Shown here: positions 1 to 7,882 of the stretch, in pieces
Numbering within the stretch: the stretch's first letter is position 1
How the letters are laid out: the number at the start of each line of letters is the position of its first letter
Assembly: GCF_002874535.1 (NCBI RefSeq)
Contig: NZ_CP025025.1
Span: 1,101,526-1,165,525, forward strand
DNA: 64,000 bases
Direction of reading: 5' to 3'
Origin: Mesobacillus jeotgali
GTDB taxonomy: Bacteria > Bacillota > Bacilli > Bacillales > Cytobacillaceae
Notes under the pieces: generated by a model
Seen by the model: only the letters and a program-made list of their open reading frames with translations
Told to the model about the DNA's origin: nothing
Database searches by the model: none
Position numbers and translations under genes: made by a program

Positions 1-2
1 AT

Positions 3-1439
3 GAAACAATTTATTTTTTAATGGTTGACCGTTTCAACAACGGTGACAATAGCAATGATTTCGATGTGGATGCAAATGATCCTAAAGCCTATCATGGGGG
101 CGACTTCCAGGGTGTCATCGACCAGCTGGATTATATTAAGGATTTGGGATTTACCGCAATCTGGCTGACACCTGTATTCGATAATGTCGATAAAGGCTAC
201 CATGGGTATTGGATCAAGGACTTCTATAATACAGAAGAGCATTTTGGAAGCGTTGACAAGTTCAAAGAGCTGGTAAAAGAGGCACATGATCGTGACATCA
301 AGATCATTCTTGATTTTGTTGTCAACCATGTCGCTCCAGAACATGAATGGGTAAATGATCCAGGCAAGAAAGACTGGTTCCATGAAAAGCAAGATATCTT
401 TGACTGGAATGACCAGGAACAACTGGAGAATAACTGGCTTTTTGGTCTTCCCGATTTAGCTCAGGAGAATCAGGAGACAAGAAAATATTTATTGGACGCC
501 GCTAAATGGTGGATAGAAGAAACGAATATTGACGGCTACAGGCTGGATACTGTCCGCCATGTACCTGTTGATTTTTGGGTCGATTTTTCAAAAGAAGTGA
601 AAAGTGTCAAGGATGACTTTTATCTGATTGGCGAGGTGTGGTCTGAGGATCCAAATTATATTGCTGAATATGATAAAGCGGGAATCGATGGCTTTGTTGA
701 TTTTCCACTGAATGAGCAGCTGCGCACTGCATTCGAAAAACCAGATCAAACTTTGGACTGGCTTTTAACGACAGCGAAAAGAAATAAAGCGATATACGAA
801 AACCCTGAGTTGATGGGGAATTTTATCGACAACCATGATATGGTCAGGTTTACAAGGAAAGCCGTCCAGAACAGACATCATCCAGGAACGAGATGGAAGA
901 TGGCGCTAACTTATATGTATACTGCACCGGGAATTCCGATTGTCTATTATGGAAGTGAAATCGCTCTTGACGGCGGTGAAGATCCGGATAACCGCAGGCA
1001 GATGAGCTTCAGAGCAGATAAAGAATTAATTGATTACATCACGAAAATTGGTGAGCTGCGCAATGACCTTCCTTCATTAAGGAGAGGCGATTTGGAAGTC
1101 CTTTACGAAAAGAAGGGCATGGCCGTTTTCAAGAGAACCTATGAAAACGAAACTTCCGTCATTGCAATCAATAACACCTCAAATACCCAAAATGTCACAT
1201 TGACAGCGGATCAGCTGGAAGATGATAAAGAGCTGAGAGGCTTGCTTGCAGATGACCTTGTCAGAAGCAAGGATGGAGAGTATAACCTTGCATTGGAACG
1301 TGAAAAAGCAGAGATTTATGTGCTAGCCGAAAAAACAGGATTGAATATTCCTTATTTAGTGACAATGGGTGCTGTATACGCAGCGTTCTTCGGCTTCATT
1401 TTCCTCCTTTTCAAGAGAAGGAAGCGAAGCAAGGAATAA
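3..1439 (+). CDS. Alpha-amylase family (GH13) protein, membrane-anchored; 5' end cut by window
   Basis: Glycoside hydrolase family 13 enzyme that cleaves alpha-1,4-glucans, probably at the cell surface. The frame is open to the window edge and codes ETIYFLMVDRFNNGD, so the ATG at 21 is internal and the true start lies upstream. Counting from that Met, the three catalytic acids are visible: Asp176 in DGYRLDTVRH (nucleophile), Glu205 in LIGEVW (acid/base) and Asp273 in FIDNHDM. The C-terminus is a single hydrophobic helix followed by KRRKRSKE, a stop-transfer anchor that would leave the catalytic domain outside. The stop is 125 bp before a LacI-type regulator, which fits a maltodextrin or starch locus. 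The family call is firm; the exact substrate is not readable from the sequence. Confidence 0.93.
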   Translation, partial: ETIYFLMVDRFNNGDNSNDFDVDANDPKAYHGGDFQGVIDQLDYIKDLGFTAIWLTPVFDNVDKGYHGYWIKDFYNTEEHFGSVDKFKELVKEAHDRDIKIILDFVVNHVAPEHEWVNDPGKKDWFHEKQDIFDWNDQEQLENNWLFGLPDLAQENQETRKYLLDAAKWWIEETNIDGYRLDTVRHVPVDFWVDFSKEVKSVKDDFYLIGEVWSEDPNYIAEYDKAGIDGFVDFPLNEQLRTAFEKPDQTLDWLLTTAKRNKAIYENPELMGNFIDNHDMVRFTRKAVQNRHHPGTRWKMALTYMYTAPGIPIVYYGSEIALDGGEDPDNRRQMSFRADKELIDYITKIGELRNDLPSLRRGDLEVLYEKKGMAVFKRTYENETSVIAINNTSNTQNVTLTADQLEDDKELRGLLADDLVRSKDGEYNLALEREKAEIYVLAEKTGLNIPYLVTMGAVYAAFFGFIFLLFKRRKRSKE

Positions 1440-1459
1440 TGAAAGCAAGACCAAAACCT

Positions 1460-1484
1460 GCCTCCATTGTTGTTTAATGGAGGC
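1460..1484. terminator. Possible weak hairpin between amylase and malR
   Basis: A 9-bp inverted repeat (GCCTCCATT / AATGGAGGC, 7-nt loop) lies just after the amylase stop. No proper T-run follows, so it may be an mRNA-end hairpin or an inefficient terminator. Confidence 0.4.
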
Positions 1485-1564
1485 TTGAAAAAATAAGCAA
1501 AAATACGGGACAAATCATTTATAATAGAGATAAGGATTTTTTCTGGCAAAAGGGAGGGGAACTT

Positions 1565-2608
1565 ATGGCTGTCACAATAAAAGATGTTGCGAAGGTAGCT
1601 AACGTCGCGCCTTCAACTGTCTCGCGTGTAATCGCCAATAGTCCGAGGATCAGCGAAAAAACGAAGGAGAGAGTCAGAGAGGTTATGGACCAGCTTGGGT
1701 ATCACCCAAACTTCATCGCCAGAAGCCTAGCTAGCCAATCTACCCGGGCAATCGGCCTGGTAATGCCGAGCTCTACAGATGTCGTCTTCCAGAACCCGTT
1801 CTTTCCAACTGTCTTGACAGGTTTGAGCGAAGGTGCGCATTCAAAGCAATACGCCCTTCACATGACCACTGGAAAAACAGAGGATGAAATCTTCGACGGT
1901 GTGGTCGCAATGGTTCAGGGCGGAAGAGTAGATGGTGTAGTTCTTTTGTATTCAAAGGTGGAAGACAGGGTCATTGCTTATTTGAAGGAAAGAAAATTTC
2001 CGTTTGTCGTAATAGGCAAACCTTTTAAAGATGATGAAAATACCAGTTATGTCGATAATGATAATTTTAAAGCGGGCAAAGAAGTGACCGAGCATCTAAT
2101 CCAGCTTGGTCATGACAAGATTGCTTTCATTGGAGGAAATCTGGATCTAGTCGTGACGGTTGAACGTCTGCTTGGCTATGAAAAGGCTCTGAGAAACTCT
2201 GGAATACATCTTGAAGATAAGTACATCGTAAATGACGAATTCCTCCGCGAAAGCGGCCAGGATGCTGTTGAGGTATTGCTTTCATTGGATCAGCCTCCTA
2301 CAGCAATGGTAGTTGCCGATGACTTGATGGCACTAGGTGTGTTGAATAAGCTGGATGAAATGGGAATTGCAGTACCACAAGATGTTTCCATCGTCAGCTT
2401 TAACAATGTACTGATAGCCGAGATGGCCAGACCGCCTTTAACCTCTGTAGATATTAACATTTTCGACCTGGGATACCAGGCTGCGAAAAGTTTGATTCAA
2501 ATTATTGAGAATCCAAACGAGCCAATTAAACGGATCATCGTTCCGTTTAAAATCGTTACACGATATTCTTGCGGACATCCTAAGGATTATAAAGAAGTAC
2601 TAGTGTAA
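1565..2608 (+). CDS. malR: LacI-family transcriptional regulator, MalR-like
   Basis: A 347-aa repressor of the LacI/GalR family. The N-terminal helix-turn-helix (residues about 4-24, IKDVAKVANVAPSTVSRVI) and hinge region bind DNA. Residues about 60-340 form the periplasmic-binding-protein-like sugar domain (AIGLVMPSS, FIGGNLDLVVT, VVADDLMALGV). The start ATG has a strong site (GGGAGGGGAA) 4-5 nt upstream. The protein resembles the MalR group of Bacillaceae, Listeria and staphylococci, and its position directly after an amylase supports control of maltose/maltodextrin genes. MalR is assigned by resemblance and context; the effector sugar is inference. Transcription ends at the strong hairpin at 2611-2652. 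Confidence 0.85.
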   Translation: MAVTIKDVAKVANVAPSTVSRVIANSPRISEKTKERVREVMDQLGYHPNFIARSLASQSTRAIGLVMPSSTDVVFQNPFFPTVLTGLSEGAHSKQYALHMTTGKTEDEIFDGVVAMVQGGRVDGVVLLYSKVEDRVIAYLKERKFPFVVIGKPFKDDENTSYVDNDNFKAGKEVTEHLIQLGHDKIAFIGGNLDLVVTVERLLGYEKALRNSGIHLEDKYIVNDEFLRESGQDAVEVLLSLDQPPTAMVVADDLMALGVLNKLDEMGIAVPQDVSIVSFNNVLIAEMARPPLTSVDINIFDLGYQAAKSLIQIIENPNEPIKRIIVPFKIVTRYSCGHPKDYKEVLV

Positions 2609-2610
2609 AT

Positions 2611-2652
2611 AAAGAACTGCACCTCATATTAGATTGGAGGTGCAGTTCTTTT
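2611..2652. terminator. Bidirectional terminator between malR and the SDR gene
   Basis: A 14-15 bp stem (left arm from AAGAACTGCACCTC, right arm ending in TTCTTTT) with an 11-nt loop sits between two convergent genes. It has T-runs on both strands, so it should stop both transcripts. Confidence 0.9.
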
Positions 2653-2655
2653 CAT

Positions 2656-3522
2656 TTAGCCATTTACGATAGTGCCACCATTTACGTGTATTGTCTGTCC
2701 GTTTACATAAGTAGAGTCGTCACTGGCAAGATAGACGTATGCTGGTGCCAATTCATAAGGCTGTCCGGCTCGTCCCATTGGAGCATTCGTTCCGAACTTC
2801 GCGACTTCCTCAGCCGTAAAGGTGGAAGGAATGAGCGGAGTCCAGATAGGGCCAGGAGCTACGCTATTGACACGAATCCCATCTGACGCAAGGGACATGG
2901 CAAGAGAACGTGTAAATGATACAATGGCTCCCTTTGTAGAAGAGTAGTCGAGCAGCTTTTCATGACCTTTATAGGCTGTTATGGAAGAGGTATTGATGAT
3001 CGTGCCGCCTTTTTTTAAATGAGGCAGAACCGCCTTTGTCAGATGAAAGATTGAGAATACATTCGTGCGGAACGTCTTCTCCAGCTGGTCCGCAGAGATA
3101 TCGAGCAGGCTTTTTTGCGGATGCTGCTCAGCTGCGTTATTGACCAGAATATCAATTTTCCCGAACTCATCAAGAGTTTTCTTCTTCACTTCCTCACAGA
3201 AATGCTCACTGCCGATATCACCAGCAAGGAGCAAGCATTTACTGCCCTCAGCTTCAACGAGCTCTTTTGTCGTTTGCGCATCATTGCTTTCCTCAAGATA
3301 GACTATCGCTACATCTGCGCCTTCTTTCGCATAATAGATGGCAACCGATTTGCCGATGCCGCTGTCTCCTCCTGTAATCAGTGCAACTTTACCAGTTAAT
3401 TTCCCAGATCCTTTATAATTTTCATCGACTGACTTGGGCTCAGGATTCATTTCCGGCTCGGTGCCAGGTTGATGGTCCTGGTGCTGCGGCGGGAAGCCCT
3501 GTTTTTTATTTTCATTAGACAT
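2656..3522 (-). CDS. SDR-family NAD(P)-dependent oxidoreductase (YhdF/YhxD type)
   Basis: A 288-aa classical-type short-chain dehydrogenase. Visible motifs are the Rossmann motif ITGGDSGIGK, the NAG-type NNAAEQ motif, the serine INTSS and the catalytic YSSTK. The N-terminus is a polar tail (PPQHQDHQPG), which together with the PGPIWTPLIPS segment is typical of the B. subtilis YhdF/YhxD group of general-stress dehydrogenases. The start at 3522 is chosen because AAAGGAGTGAG lies at the right distance; the Met 10 codons upstream would overlap that site. The substrate is unknown, with sugar alcohol or glucose only as family-level guesses. It is convergent with malR and shares its terminator. Its upstream gap holds a 52-bp repeat array. 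Confidence 0.88.
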   Translation of the reverse strand: MSNENKKQGFPPQHQDHQPGTEPEMNPEPKSVDENYKGSGKLTGKVALITGGDSGIGKSVAIYYAKEGADVAIVYLEESNDAQTTKELVEAEGSKCLLLAGDIGSEHFCEEVKKKTLDEFGKIDILVNNAAEQHPQKSLLDISADQLEKTFRTNVFSIFHLTKAVLPHLKKGGTIINTSSITAYKGHEKLLDYSSTKGAIVSFTRSLAMSLASDGIRVNSVAPGPIWTPLIPSTFTAEEVAKFGTNAPMGRAGQPYELAPAYVYLASDDSTYVNGQTIHVNGGTIVNG

Positions 3523-3640
3523 AGAAGAACTCACTCCTTTTTTATAAATCACCTTTTATTAAATTCCTTTAAAATCCAGATTAAAAACATGGAAATTCCT
3601 TCATTTAATCATGGGAGTGCATTGACCGGAGCGCTGAAAA

Positions 3641-3815
3641 CGGTAAAGCAGCACACCTGCATTACCCGAAAAATTGGTAGGAAGCGAAAAAGGGTAAAAG
3701 CAGAAGCTCTGCATTGCCCCAAAAAGTGTTGAGAAGCGAAAAAGGGTAAAAGCAGAAGCTCTGCATTGCCCCAAAAGTGTTGAGAAGCGAAAAAGGGTAA
3801 AAGCAGGTGACACCT
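3641..3815. repeat. Array 1: four units of about 52 bp (GGGTAAAAG family)
   Basis: Units begin at 3641 (degenerate), 3692, 3744 and 3795, with spacings 51, 52 and 51. Each contains GGGTAAAAG, a GCAGA-AGC-TCTGC dyad and TTGCCC, then an A-rich linker. The array fills most of the gap between the SDR gene and the CoA-disulfide reductase gene. A two-unit relative is at 47725. The period is not a multiple of 3 and no reading frame continues through it. Confidence 0.9.
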
Positions 3816-3860
3816 AGATACCCCAAACAATAAGAGCGAAAAGCAGAAATCTACGCAAAC

Positions 3861-3892
3861 AAAAAAAAGCAGCCCCTTGAAAGGAGCCGCTT
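3861..3892 (-). terminator. Terminator of the CoA-disulfide reductase gene
   Basis: On the minus strand, AGCGGCTCC and GGGGCTGCT pair with two G-U wobbles around a short loop and are followed by an 8-T run, 9 nt after the stop codon. Confidence 0.85.
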
Positions 3893-3900
3893 CAATTTCA

Positions 3901-5553
3901 TTAGTGAAGTTTATTTTTAAAGATTGAATATGTCTTGTAGCCGCCAGTAAGATTCTTGACCTTGAATCCATTTTGTTGAAGGATACGGGAAGCCAGATAA
4001 CCTCTCAAACCAACCTGGCAAGTGATCAAAATGGTTTCATCTTTTGGAAGCTCGTCAAGACGATTGCGCAAGTCATCAAGCGGAATGTTTTTTGAGCCTT
4101 CAATTTTGCCATCTGCATGTTCTTTCTCAGTACGGACGTCAATCATGAACGCGCCGTCCTTGAGCAATTCGTCAACTTCATAGTGCTGGACAGTTTCGAT
4201 TGTACCGTCAACAATATTGGAAGCTACATAACCAGCCATGTTCACTGGATCTTTTGCAGAAGAGAATGGTGGTGCATATGCTAGCTCAAGCTCCTGAAGG
4301 TCATAGACGCTCAATCCGCCCTTGATAGCAGTTGCGATGACGTCAATGCGTTTGTCAACTCCGTCTTTACCGATTGCCTGTGCACCGAAGATTTTGCCAG
4401 TCTCTCTGTCGAAAATGACTTTAAGTGAAATTTGCTCTGCCCCAGGATAGTAACCAGCGTGAGAAAGTGGGTGAATATGAACTACTTCATATGGAATGCC
4501 CAGTCTGCGCAATAGCTTTTCACTGTTACCAGTCGTTGCAGCAGTCAATTCGAAAACTTTAACGATTGAAGTGCCTAATGTACCTGGATATGCGATGTTA
4601 CGGCCATTGATATGATGTCCGACAATGTGAGCCTGGCGGTTTGCAGGCCATGCTAGCGGAATCATGGTAGGCTGACCATTGATATAGTCAATAACCTCGA
4701 TGGCGTCACCCATTGCATAAATGGCTTCATCAGATGTCTGAAGGTATTCATTTACCTTGATACCGCCGCGTTCTCCAAGCTCAAGGCCAGAGTCAGCTGC
4801 AAGCTTGTTTTCTGGGCGGACACCGATTGACAGGATAATCAATTCTGAATCAAGGACCTTGCCGCTTTCAAGAACAACTTTTGTGCCATTTTCCTGAACG
4901 TCAGTGATTCCATCTCCCAGGATTAGCTCAACGCCATTCATTCTTAGCTCATCCTCAACGATTGCTGCCATTTCCGGGTCGACTGGACCCATTACCTGTG
5001 GCAGTTTTTCAACTAGGGTAACATTGACTCCAGCGTGGACAAGGTTTTCAGCCATTTCAAGGCCAATGAAGCCTCCGCCGATTACGACAGCATTCTTTGG
5101 TTTGTTGTCTTCAAGGTATGCTTTGATTTTATCCATATCCGGAATATTTCTAAGCGTAAATACATTTGCGCTCTTCAAGCCTTCAATAGGAGGAACGATT
5201 GGCTTCGCTCCTGGTGATAACACTAGTACGTCATAGCTTTCTGTGTATTCTTCACCAGTTTGGACATGTTTTATAGAAACAGTTTTCTCTTCACGGTTGA
5301 TTGCAGTCACCTCAGAGAAATTGCGGATATCCAAGTTGTATCGTGCATTCATGCCTTCAACAGTTTGAAGAAGTAACTTTTTACGATCCTCGATAACACC
5401 GCTGATATGGTAAGGCAGTCCGCAGTTTGCGAAAGAAATGAATTCTCCTCTTTCAAAAAGAACGATCTCTGCCTGTTCATCCAGTCTTCTCAATTTAGTT
5501 GCAGTAGTTGCTCCACCTGCTACGCCGCCAACGATTACGATTTTTTTACCCAT
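3901..5553 (-). CDS. CoA-disulfide reductase / rhodanese fusion (CoADR-RHD)
   Basis: A 550-aa FAD-dependent NAD(P)H oxidoreductase of the CoA-disulfide reductase family. The N-terminal FAD motif (KIVIVGGVAGGATTATKLRR) and single active-site Cys44 in SFANCGLP are characteristic, followed by a second dinucleotide fold (VVIGGGFIGLEMAE) and a dimerisation domain. Residues about 455-545 are a rhodanese domain with catalytic Cys512 (ITCQVGLRG). Characterised fusions reduce CoA persulfide or polysulfide, and in staphylococci belong to the CstR-controlled sulfide detoxification operon. Here the gene stands alone with its own terminator and a CstR/CsoR-like dyad over the promoter, which supports a sulfane-sulfur role. 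The start is supported by AAAGGATGAC 6-8 nt upstream. Confidence 0.93.
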   Translation of the reverse strand: MGKKIVIVGGVAGGATTATKLRRLDEQAEIVLFERGEFISFANCGLPYHISGVIEDRKKLLLQTVEGMNARYNLDIRNFSEVTAINREEKTVSIKHVQTGEEYTESYDVLVLSPGAKPIVPPIEGLKSANVFTLRNIPDMDKIKAYLEDNKPKNAVVIGGGFIGLEMAENLVHAGVNVTLVEKLPQVMGPVDPEMAAIVEDELRMNGVELILGDGITDVQENGTKVVLESGKVLDSELIILSIGVRPENKLAADSGLELGERGGIKVNEYLQTSDEAIYAMGDAIEVIDYINGQPTMIPLAWPANRQAHIVGHHINGRNIAYPGTLGTSIVKVFELTAATTGNSEKLLRRLGIPYEVVHIHPLSHAGYYPGAEQISLKVIFDRETGKIFGAQAIGKDGVDKRIDVIATAIKGGLSVYDLQELELAYAPPFSSAKDPVNMAGYVASNIVDGTIETVQHYEVDELLKDGAFMIDVRTEKEHADGKIEGSKNIPLDDLRNRLDELPKDETILITCQVGLRGYLASRILQQNGFKVKNLTGGYKTYSIFKNKLH

Positions 5554-5591
5554 TGTATTGTCATCCTTTCGGTTGAAAAATTTATGTGTTT

Positions 5592-5609
5592 TATACCCCT
5601 ACTGGTATA
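5592..5609 (-). promoter_or_regulatory. CsoR/CstR-like operator in the promoter of the CoADR-RHD gene
   Basis: A perfect 6-bp inverted repeat, TATACC-N6-GGTATA, with C/G-rich centre CCTACT. It matches the general form of CsoR-family operators (TACC.. / ..GGTA around a C/G-rich core). On the minus strand it fills the spacer between a possible -35 TTCACG and -10 TATAAA (spacing 18), about 40 bp upstream of the start codon, where a repressor would block RNA polymerase. The operator class is inferred from form and from the sulfur gene downstream. Confidence 0.6.
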
Positions 5610-5611
5610 TT

Positions 5612-5828
5612 AACGTGAAAATAGGGGGAATCCAATAGTACTTTGTGAAGGATTTGTGAATGTTTTGCCAAATAAAGTATCCCTAACAGACTAATGTCAC
5701 ATCCAAGGCCAATACATTCATTTTAATGTGTAAATAGGATAATACCGTAGGCGGTTTGTGAACCCTTCATGAATTTTTCCAAAGGGTCCAGGAAAAATTA
5801 ATTCATTTTCTAATAATTTGCATAAAGC
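5612..5828. other. Intergenic stretch with no recognised feature
   Basis: AT-rich spacer between the CoADR-RHD promoter and the yajQ terminator. It contains three scattered TTTGTGAA octamers (5642, 5653, 5755) and a short GGTT-tgtg-AACC dyad. No gene or known RNA was recognised. Confidence 0.5.
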
Positions 5829-5861
5829 AAAAAGCGGACAATGCTCCCATAGTCCGCTTTT
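5829..5861. terminator. Terminator of yajQ
   Basis: A 10-bp stem AAAAGCGGAC / GTCCGCTTTT with a 12-nt loop, flanked by A-runs on the plus strand that become T-runs after the minus-strand yajQ gene. Confidence 0.85.
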
Positions 5862-5888
5862 ACATCATTATTAGTTTTAGCTCTTTTT

Positions 5889-6380
5889 TTAACGATAATT
5901 CACAAATTGCACATCTACTGTAAGATCTGCTTCTTTTACAGCAGCAATGATTTTTTGAAGATCATCACGGTTCTTGCCTGTGACGCGTACCTGGTCATCC
6001 TGGACCTGGCTCTTGACCTTCAGGCCGCTGTTCTTTATAAGTGTATTAATCTTCTTTGCGTTCTCTTTGTCGATTCCCTGTACGAGCTTGGCTTTTTGTC
6101 GAACCGTTCCACCTGAAGCTCGTTCAACTTTCCCGTAGTCCAGGTTCTTTATTGGAATGCCGCGTTTGATCATCTTGCTGAATAGAACATCCTTCAACTG
6201 GTCAAGCTTAAATTCATCATCGGAAATTAGGACAAGTTCTTCTTTATCAAGTGAAATATCACTTTTGCTGCCCTTAAAATCGTAACGGTTCTGGATCTCT
6301 TTCATTGCGATGCTGATTGCATTTGTGACTTCAGACATTTCAACTTTGGATACAATATCAAATGAGCTCTCTTTAGACAT
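5889..6380 (-). CDS. yajQ: YajQ-family nucleotide-binding protein
   Basis: A 163-aa UPF0234/YajQ protein, full length for the family. Typical features are the N-terminal [20 protein letters not shown], and the C-terminal repeat-like half ending in DVQFVNYR. The protein folds as two ferredoxin-like domains. Xanthomonas and Pseudomonas homologues bind cyclic-di-GMP, while other work links it to GTP/ATP or tRNA binding, so the ligand here is uncertain. The start is preceded by GGAGG at 5-6 nt. It is divergent from yitL and ends at the hairpin at 5829-5861. Confidence 0.95.
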   Translation of the reverse strand: MSKESSFDIVSKVEMSEVTNAISIAMKEIQNRYDFKGSKSDISLDKEELVLISDDEFKLDQLKDVLFSKMIKRGIPIKNLDYGKVERASGGTVRQKAKLVQGIDKENAKKINTLIKNSGLKVKSQVQDDQVRVTGKNRDDLQKIIAAVKEADLTVDVQFVNYR

Positions 6381-6550
6381 GGCTACCTCCGGATTTAGAG
6401 AAATTTTGCTGCGCCAGAAGACAAGGTGCTGTGAAAGGCGCTTTCGCTTTTGCTTACATTATAGTAAAATATAGCAGTTCAAACAACTTTACGTAATTTA
6501 GAGCTTTAGCTCTTTGGGTAAGATGTTAATAACATGGCAGGAGGGATTTT

Positions 6551-7414
6551 ATGTCCTTGAACGAATATACAGGTCAGACTTTGGAGCTGACCGTAGCTAG
6601 AATTGTTGATTTCGGCTACTTTTTAACGGACGGAGAAGAGGATGTGCTGCTCCACTCCAATGATACAGACAGGACATTTGAAGAGGGAGACAAGGTAGAG
6701 GTTTTTCTATTTGTTGAATCCAGAGGAAGACTTGCAGCGACAACGACCATACCGAAAGTTCAGGTAGGCCACTATGAGTGGGTGCCTGTCGTTGATGTTA
6801 AGGAAGGTATCGGCATATTCCTTGATATCGGTATCAGTAAGGATGTTTTGCTAGGTGAGGAAGACTTGCCGGTTGTAAAATCAGTTTGGCCTCAAGAAGG
6901 GGACTTGCTTTATATCACGCTTCGAGTAAATCGCAACAATATGATTTATGCGCGAATGGCAACTGACCCTGTCATTCAGGAAATTTCCGTCAAGGCTACA
7001 AGAAGTGATTTTAACAAGAATGTCCATGGATATATATACCGGACAGCAAGGGTTGGCAGCTGGATGATCACTGCTGAAGGCTTTAAGGGATTCATCCACG
7101 AATCGCAGCGCCGGACTGAGCCGAGGATAGGCCAGAAGGTAGAGGGAAGGATCATTGATGTAAAACCGGATGGTTCTGTTAATATCTCGCTTTTGCCGCG
7201 TAAGCAGGAAGCATTGGATGAAGACGCTGAGAAGATCATGGAATATTTGGAGCTGCGTAATGGTGCAATGCCTTACCATGACAAGAGCATGGCTGAGGAC
7301 ATTCAGGAGCGTTTTGGCATGAGCAAAGGATCCTTCAAGCGGGCAATGGGAAGGCTTATGAAGGAAGGAAAGATCTATCAGGAAGACAACTGGACATATA
7401 AAAAAGAAAAATAG
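6551..7414 (+). CDS. yitL: S1 RNA-binding protein CvfB/YitL
   Basis: A 287-aa protein of the CvfB family. It has three S1-type OB folds (about residues 1-65, 70-135 and 145-215) and a C-terminal winged helix (about 225-287, MAEDIQERFGMSKGSFKRAMGRLMKEGKI). Staphylococcal CvfB binds RNA and affects virulence gene expression; the B. subtilis orthologue is YitL. The start has GGAGGG 5 nt upstream. Its stop codon lies inside the terminator stem. It is the first gene of the yit block conserved with B. subtilis. Confidence 0.93.
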   Translation: MSLNEYTGQTLELTVARIVDFGYFLTDGEEDVLLHSNDTDRTFEEGDKVEVFLFVESRGRLAATTTIPKVQVGHYEWVPVVDVKEGIGIFLDIGISKDVLLGEEDLPVVKSVWPQEGDLLYITLRVNRNNMIYARMATDPVIQEISVKATRSDFNKNVHGYIYRTARVGSWMITAEGFKGFIHESQRRTEPRIGQKVEGRIIDVKPDGSVNISLLPRKQEALDEDAEKIMEYLELRNGAMPYHDKSMAEDIQERFGMSKGSFKRAMGRLMKEGKIYQEDNWTYKKEK

Positions 7415-7437
7415 AGCCGGGCGGCTCTATTTTTTTA
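7411..7437 (+). terminator. Terminator of yitL, overlapping its stop codon
   Basis: An 8-bp stem ATAGAGCC-GGGC-GGCTCTAT followed by a 7-T run. The UAG stop is part of the left arm. Confidence 0.92.
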
Positions 7438-7473
7438 TACCTAAGAAAGTATAAACTTTTGCATTAAGATTAG

Positions 7474-7686
7474 TGTCTAGCTCCAGCGCCTAGCCAGTTT
7501 TCCTCCCCGAAAGTGCATCCTCGAGTATCTTGCGATAAGCGTCAGCTTTGAGCAGCTCGAGACGCTTGTCTAGCTGCGGCTCCTAACTCCTCGAGGCGCT
7601 TCGGTCCTGCCAATGAAGTCAAAGAACGACTTCACTTTCAGGCCCTCCAGCGCTTGTCGGGGCTAATCAAGGCGCTTGCGCTTTTC
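7474..7686 (+). repeat. Structured intergenic repeat, copy A
   Basis: One of five same-strand copies in the window. It starts with TGTCTAGCTCCAGCGCC, has a central GAAGTC-AAAGAAC-GACTTC hairpin, and ends with a GTCGGGGCT...GGCGCTTGCGCTTTTC tail. The two ends can pair (AGCGCC with GGCGCT; with AGCCCC/GGGGCT in the related copies). The element ends exactly at the stop codon of the small minus-strand gene at 7687. No protein is encoded. Confidence 0.85.
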
Positions 7687-7818
7687 TTATACATGGTCAG
7701 TTTTTTTGGAGTATTGGTTCTTGCCTGCTTTGCGGTTCTTTTCGCGCATCATATTTTTTTCATGGCGAAGGGCATTGTTGTCCTTTGCTTTTTTATCGTT
7801 ATCAGATGTATGTGGCAT
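7687..7818 (-). CDS. Small DUF3941-like protein (43 aa)
   Basis: Short gene read on the minus strand: 43 residues beginning MPHTSDNDKKAKDNN and ending NQYSKKTDHV, very hydrophilic, with 13 Lys/Arg and 6 Asn. It resembles the small DUF3941 proteins of Bacillus, whose function is unknown. The start ATG has AAAGGAG 8 nt upstream. That Shine-Dalgarno lies in the right arm of a 14-bp hairpin (7826-7875) between degV and this gene, so expression may depend on unfolding of that stem or read-through from degV. The family name is from memory of the characteristic sequence; the gene itself is well supported by start signal and composition. Confidence 0.8.
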   Translation of the reverse strand: MPHTSDNDKKAKDNNALRHEKNMMREKNRKAGKNQYSKKTDHV

Positions 7819-7825
7819 TTAAAAA

Positions 7826-7875
7826 ACTCCTTTCAGGTTAGGTACATTTTATTTTCCCTAAAACCTGAAAGGAGT
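7826..7875 (-). terminator. degV terminator-like hairpin that also hides the next gene's Shine-Dalgarno
   Basis: On the minus strand, ACTCCTTTCAGGTT and AACCTGAAAGGAGT form a perfect 14-bp stem with a 22-nt loop, followed by a T-run. The right arm contains AAAGGAG, the ribosome site of the 43-aa gene starting at 7818. It may act as terminator/attenuator for degV and as an RBS-sequestering stem. Confidence 0.75.
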
Positions 7876-7882
7876 ATGTAAA

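Noticed and set aside
3523-3640. Possible SigB promoter before the SDR gene
   Set aside because: The best GTTT...GG.. candidate matches only about half of the -10 consensus, so it was not annotated although the family is often SigB-dependent.
5642-5762. Three TTTGTGAA octamers and a GGTT-tgtg-AACC dyad
   Set aside because: Spacing is irregular and no consistent site or promoter relation was seen; likely chance in AT-rich DNA.
7654-7881. A plus-strand 75-codon hydrophobic frame
   Set aside because: It begins inside repeat copy A and runs antisense through the 43-aa gene. The minus-strand gene has a better start and typical Bacillus composition.
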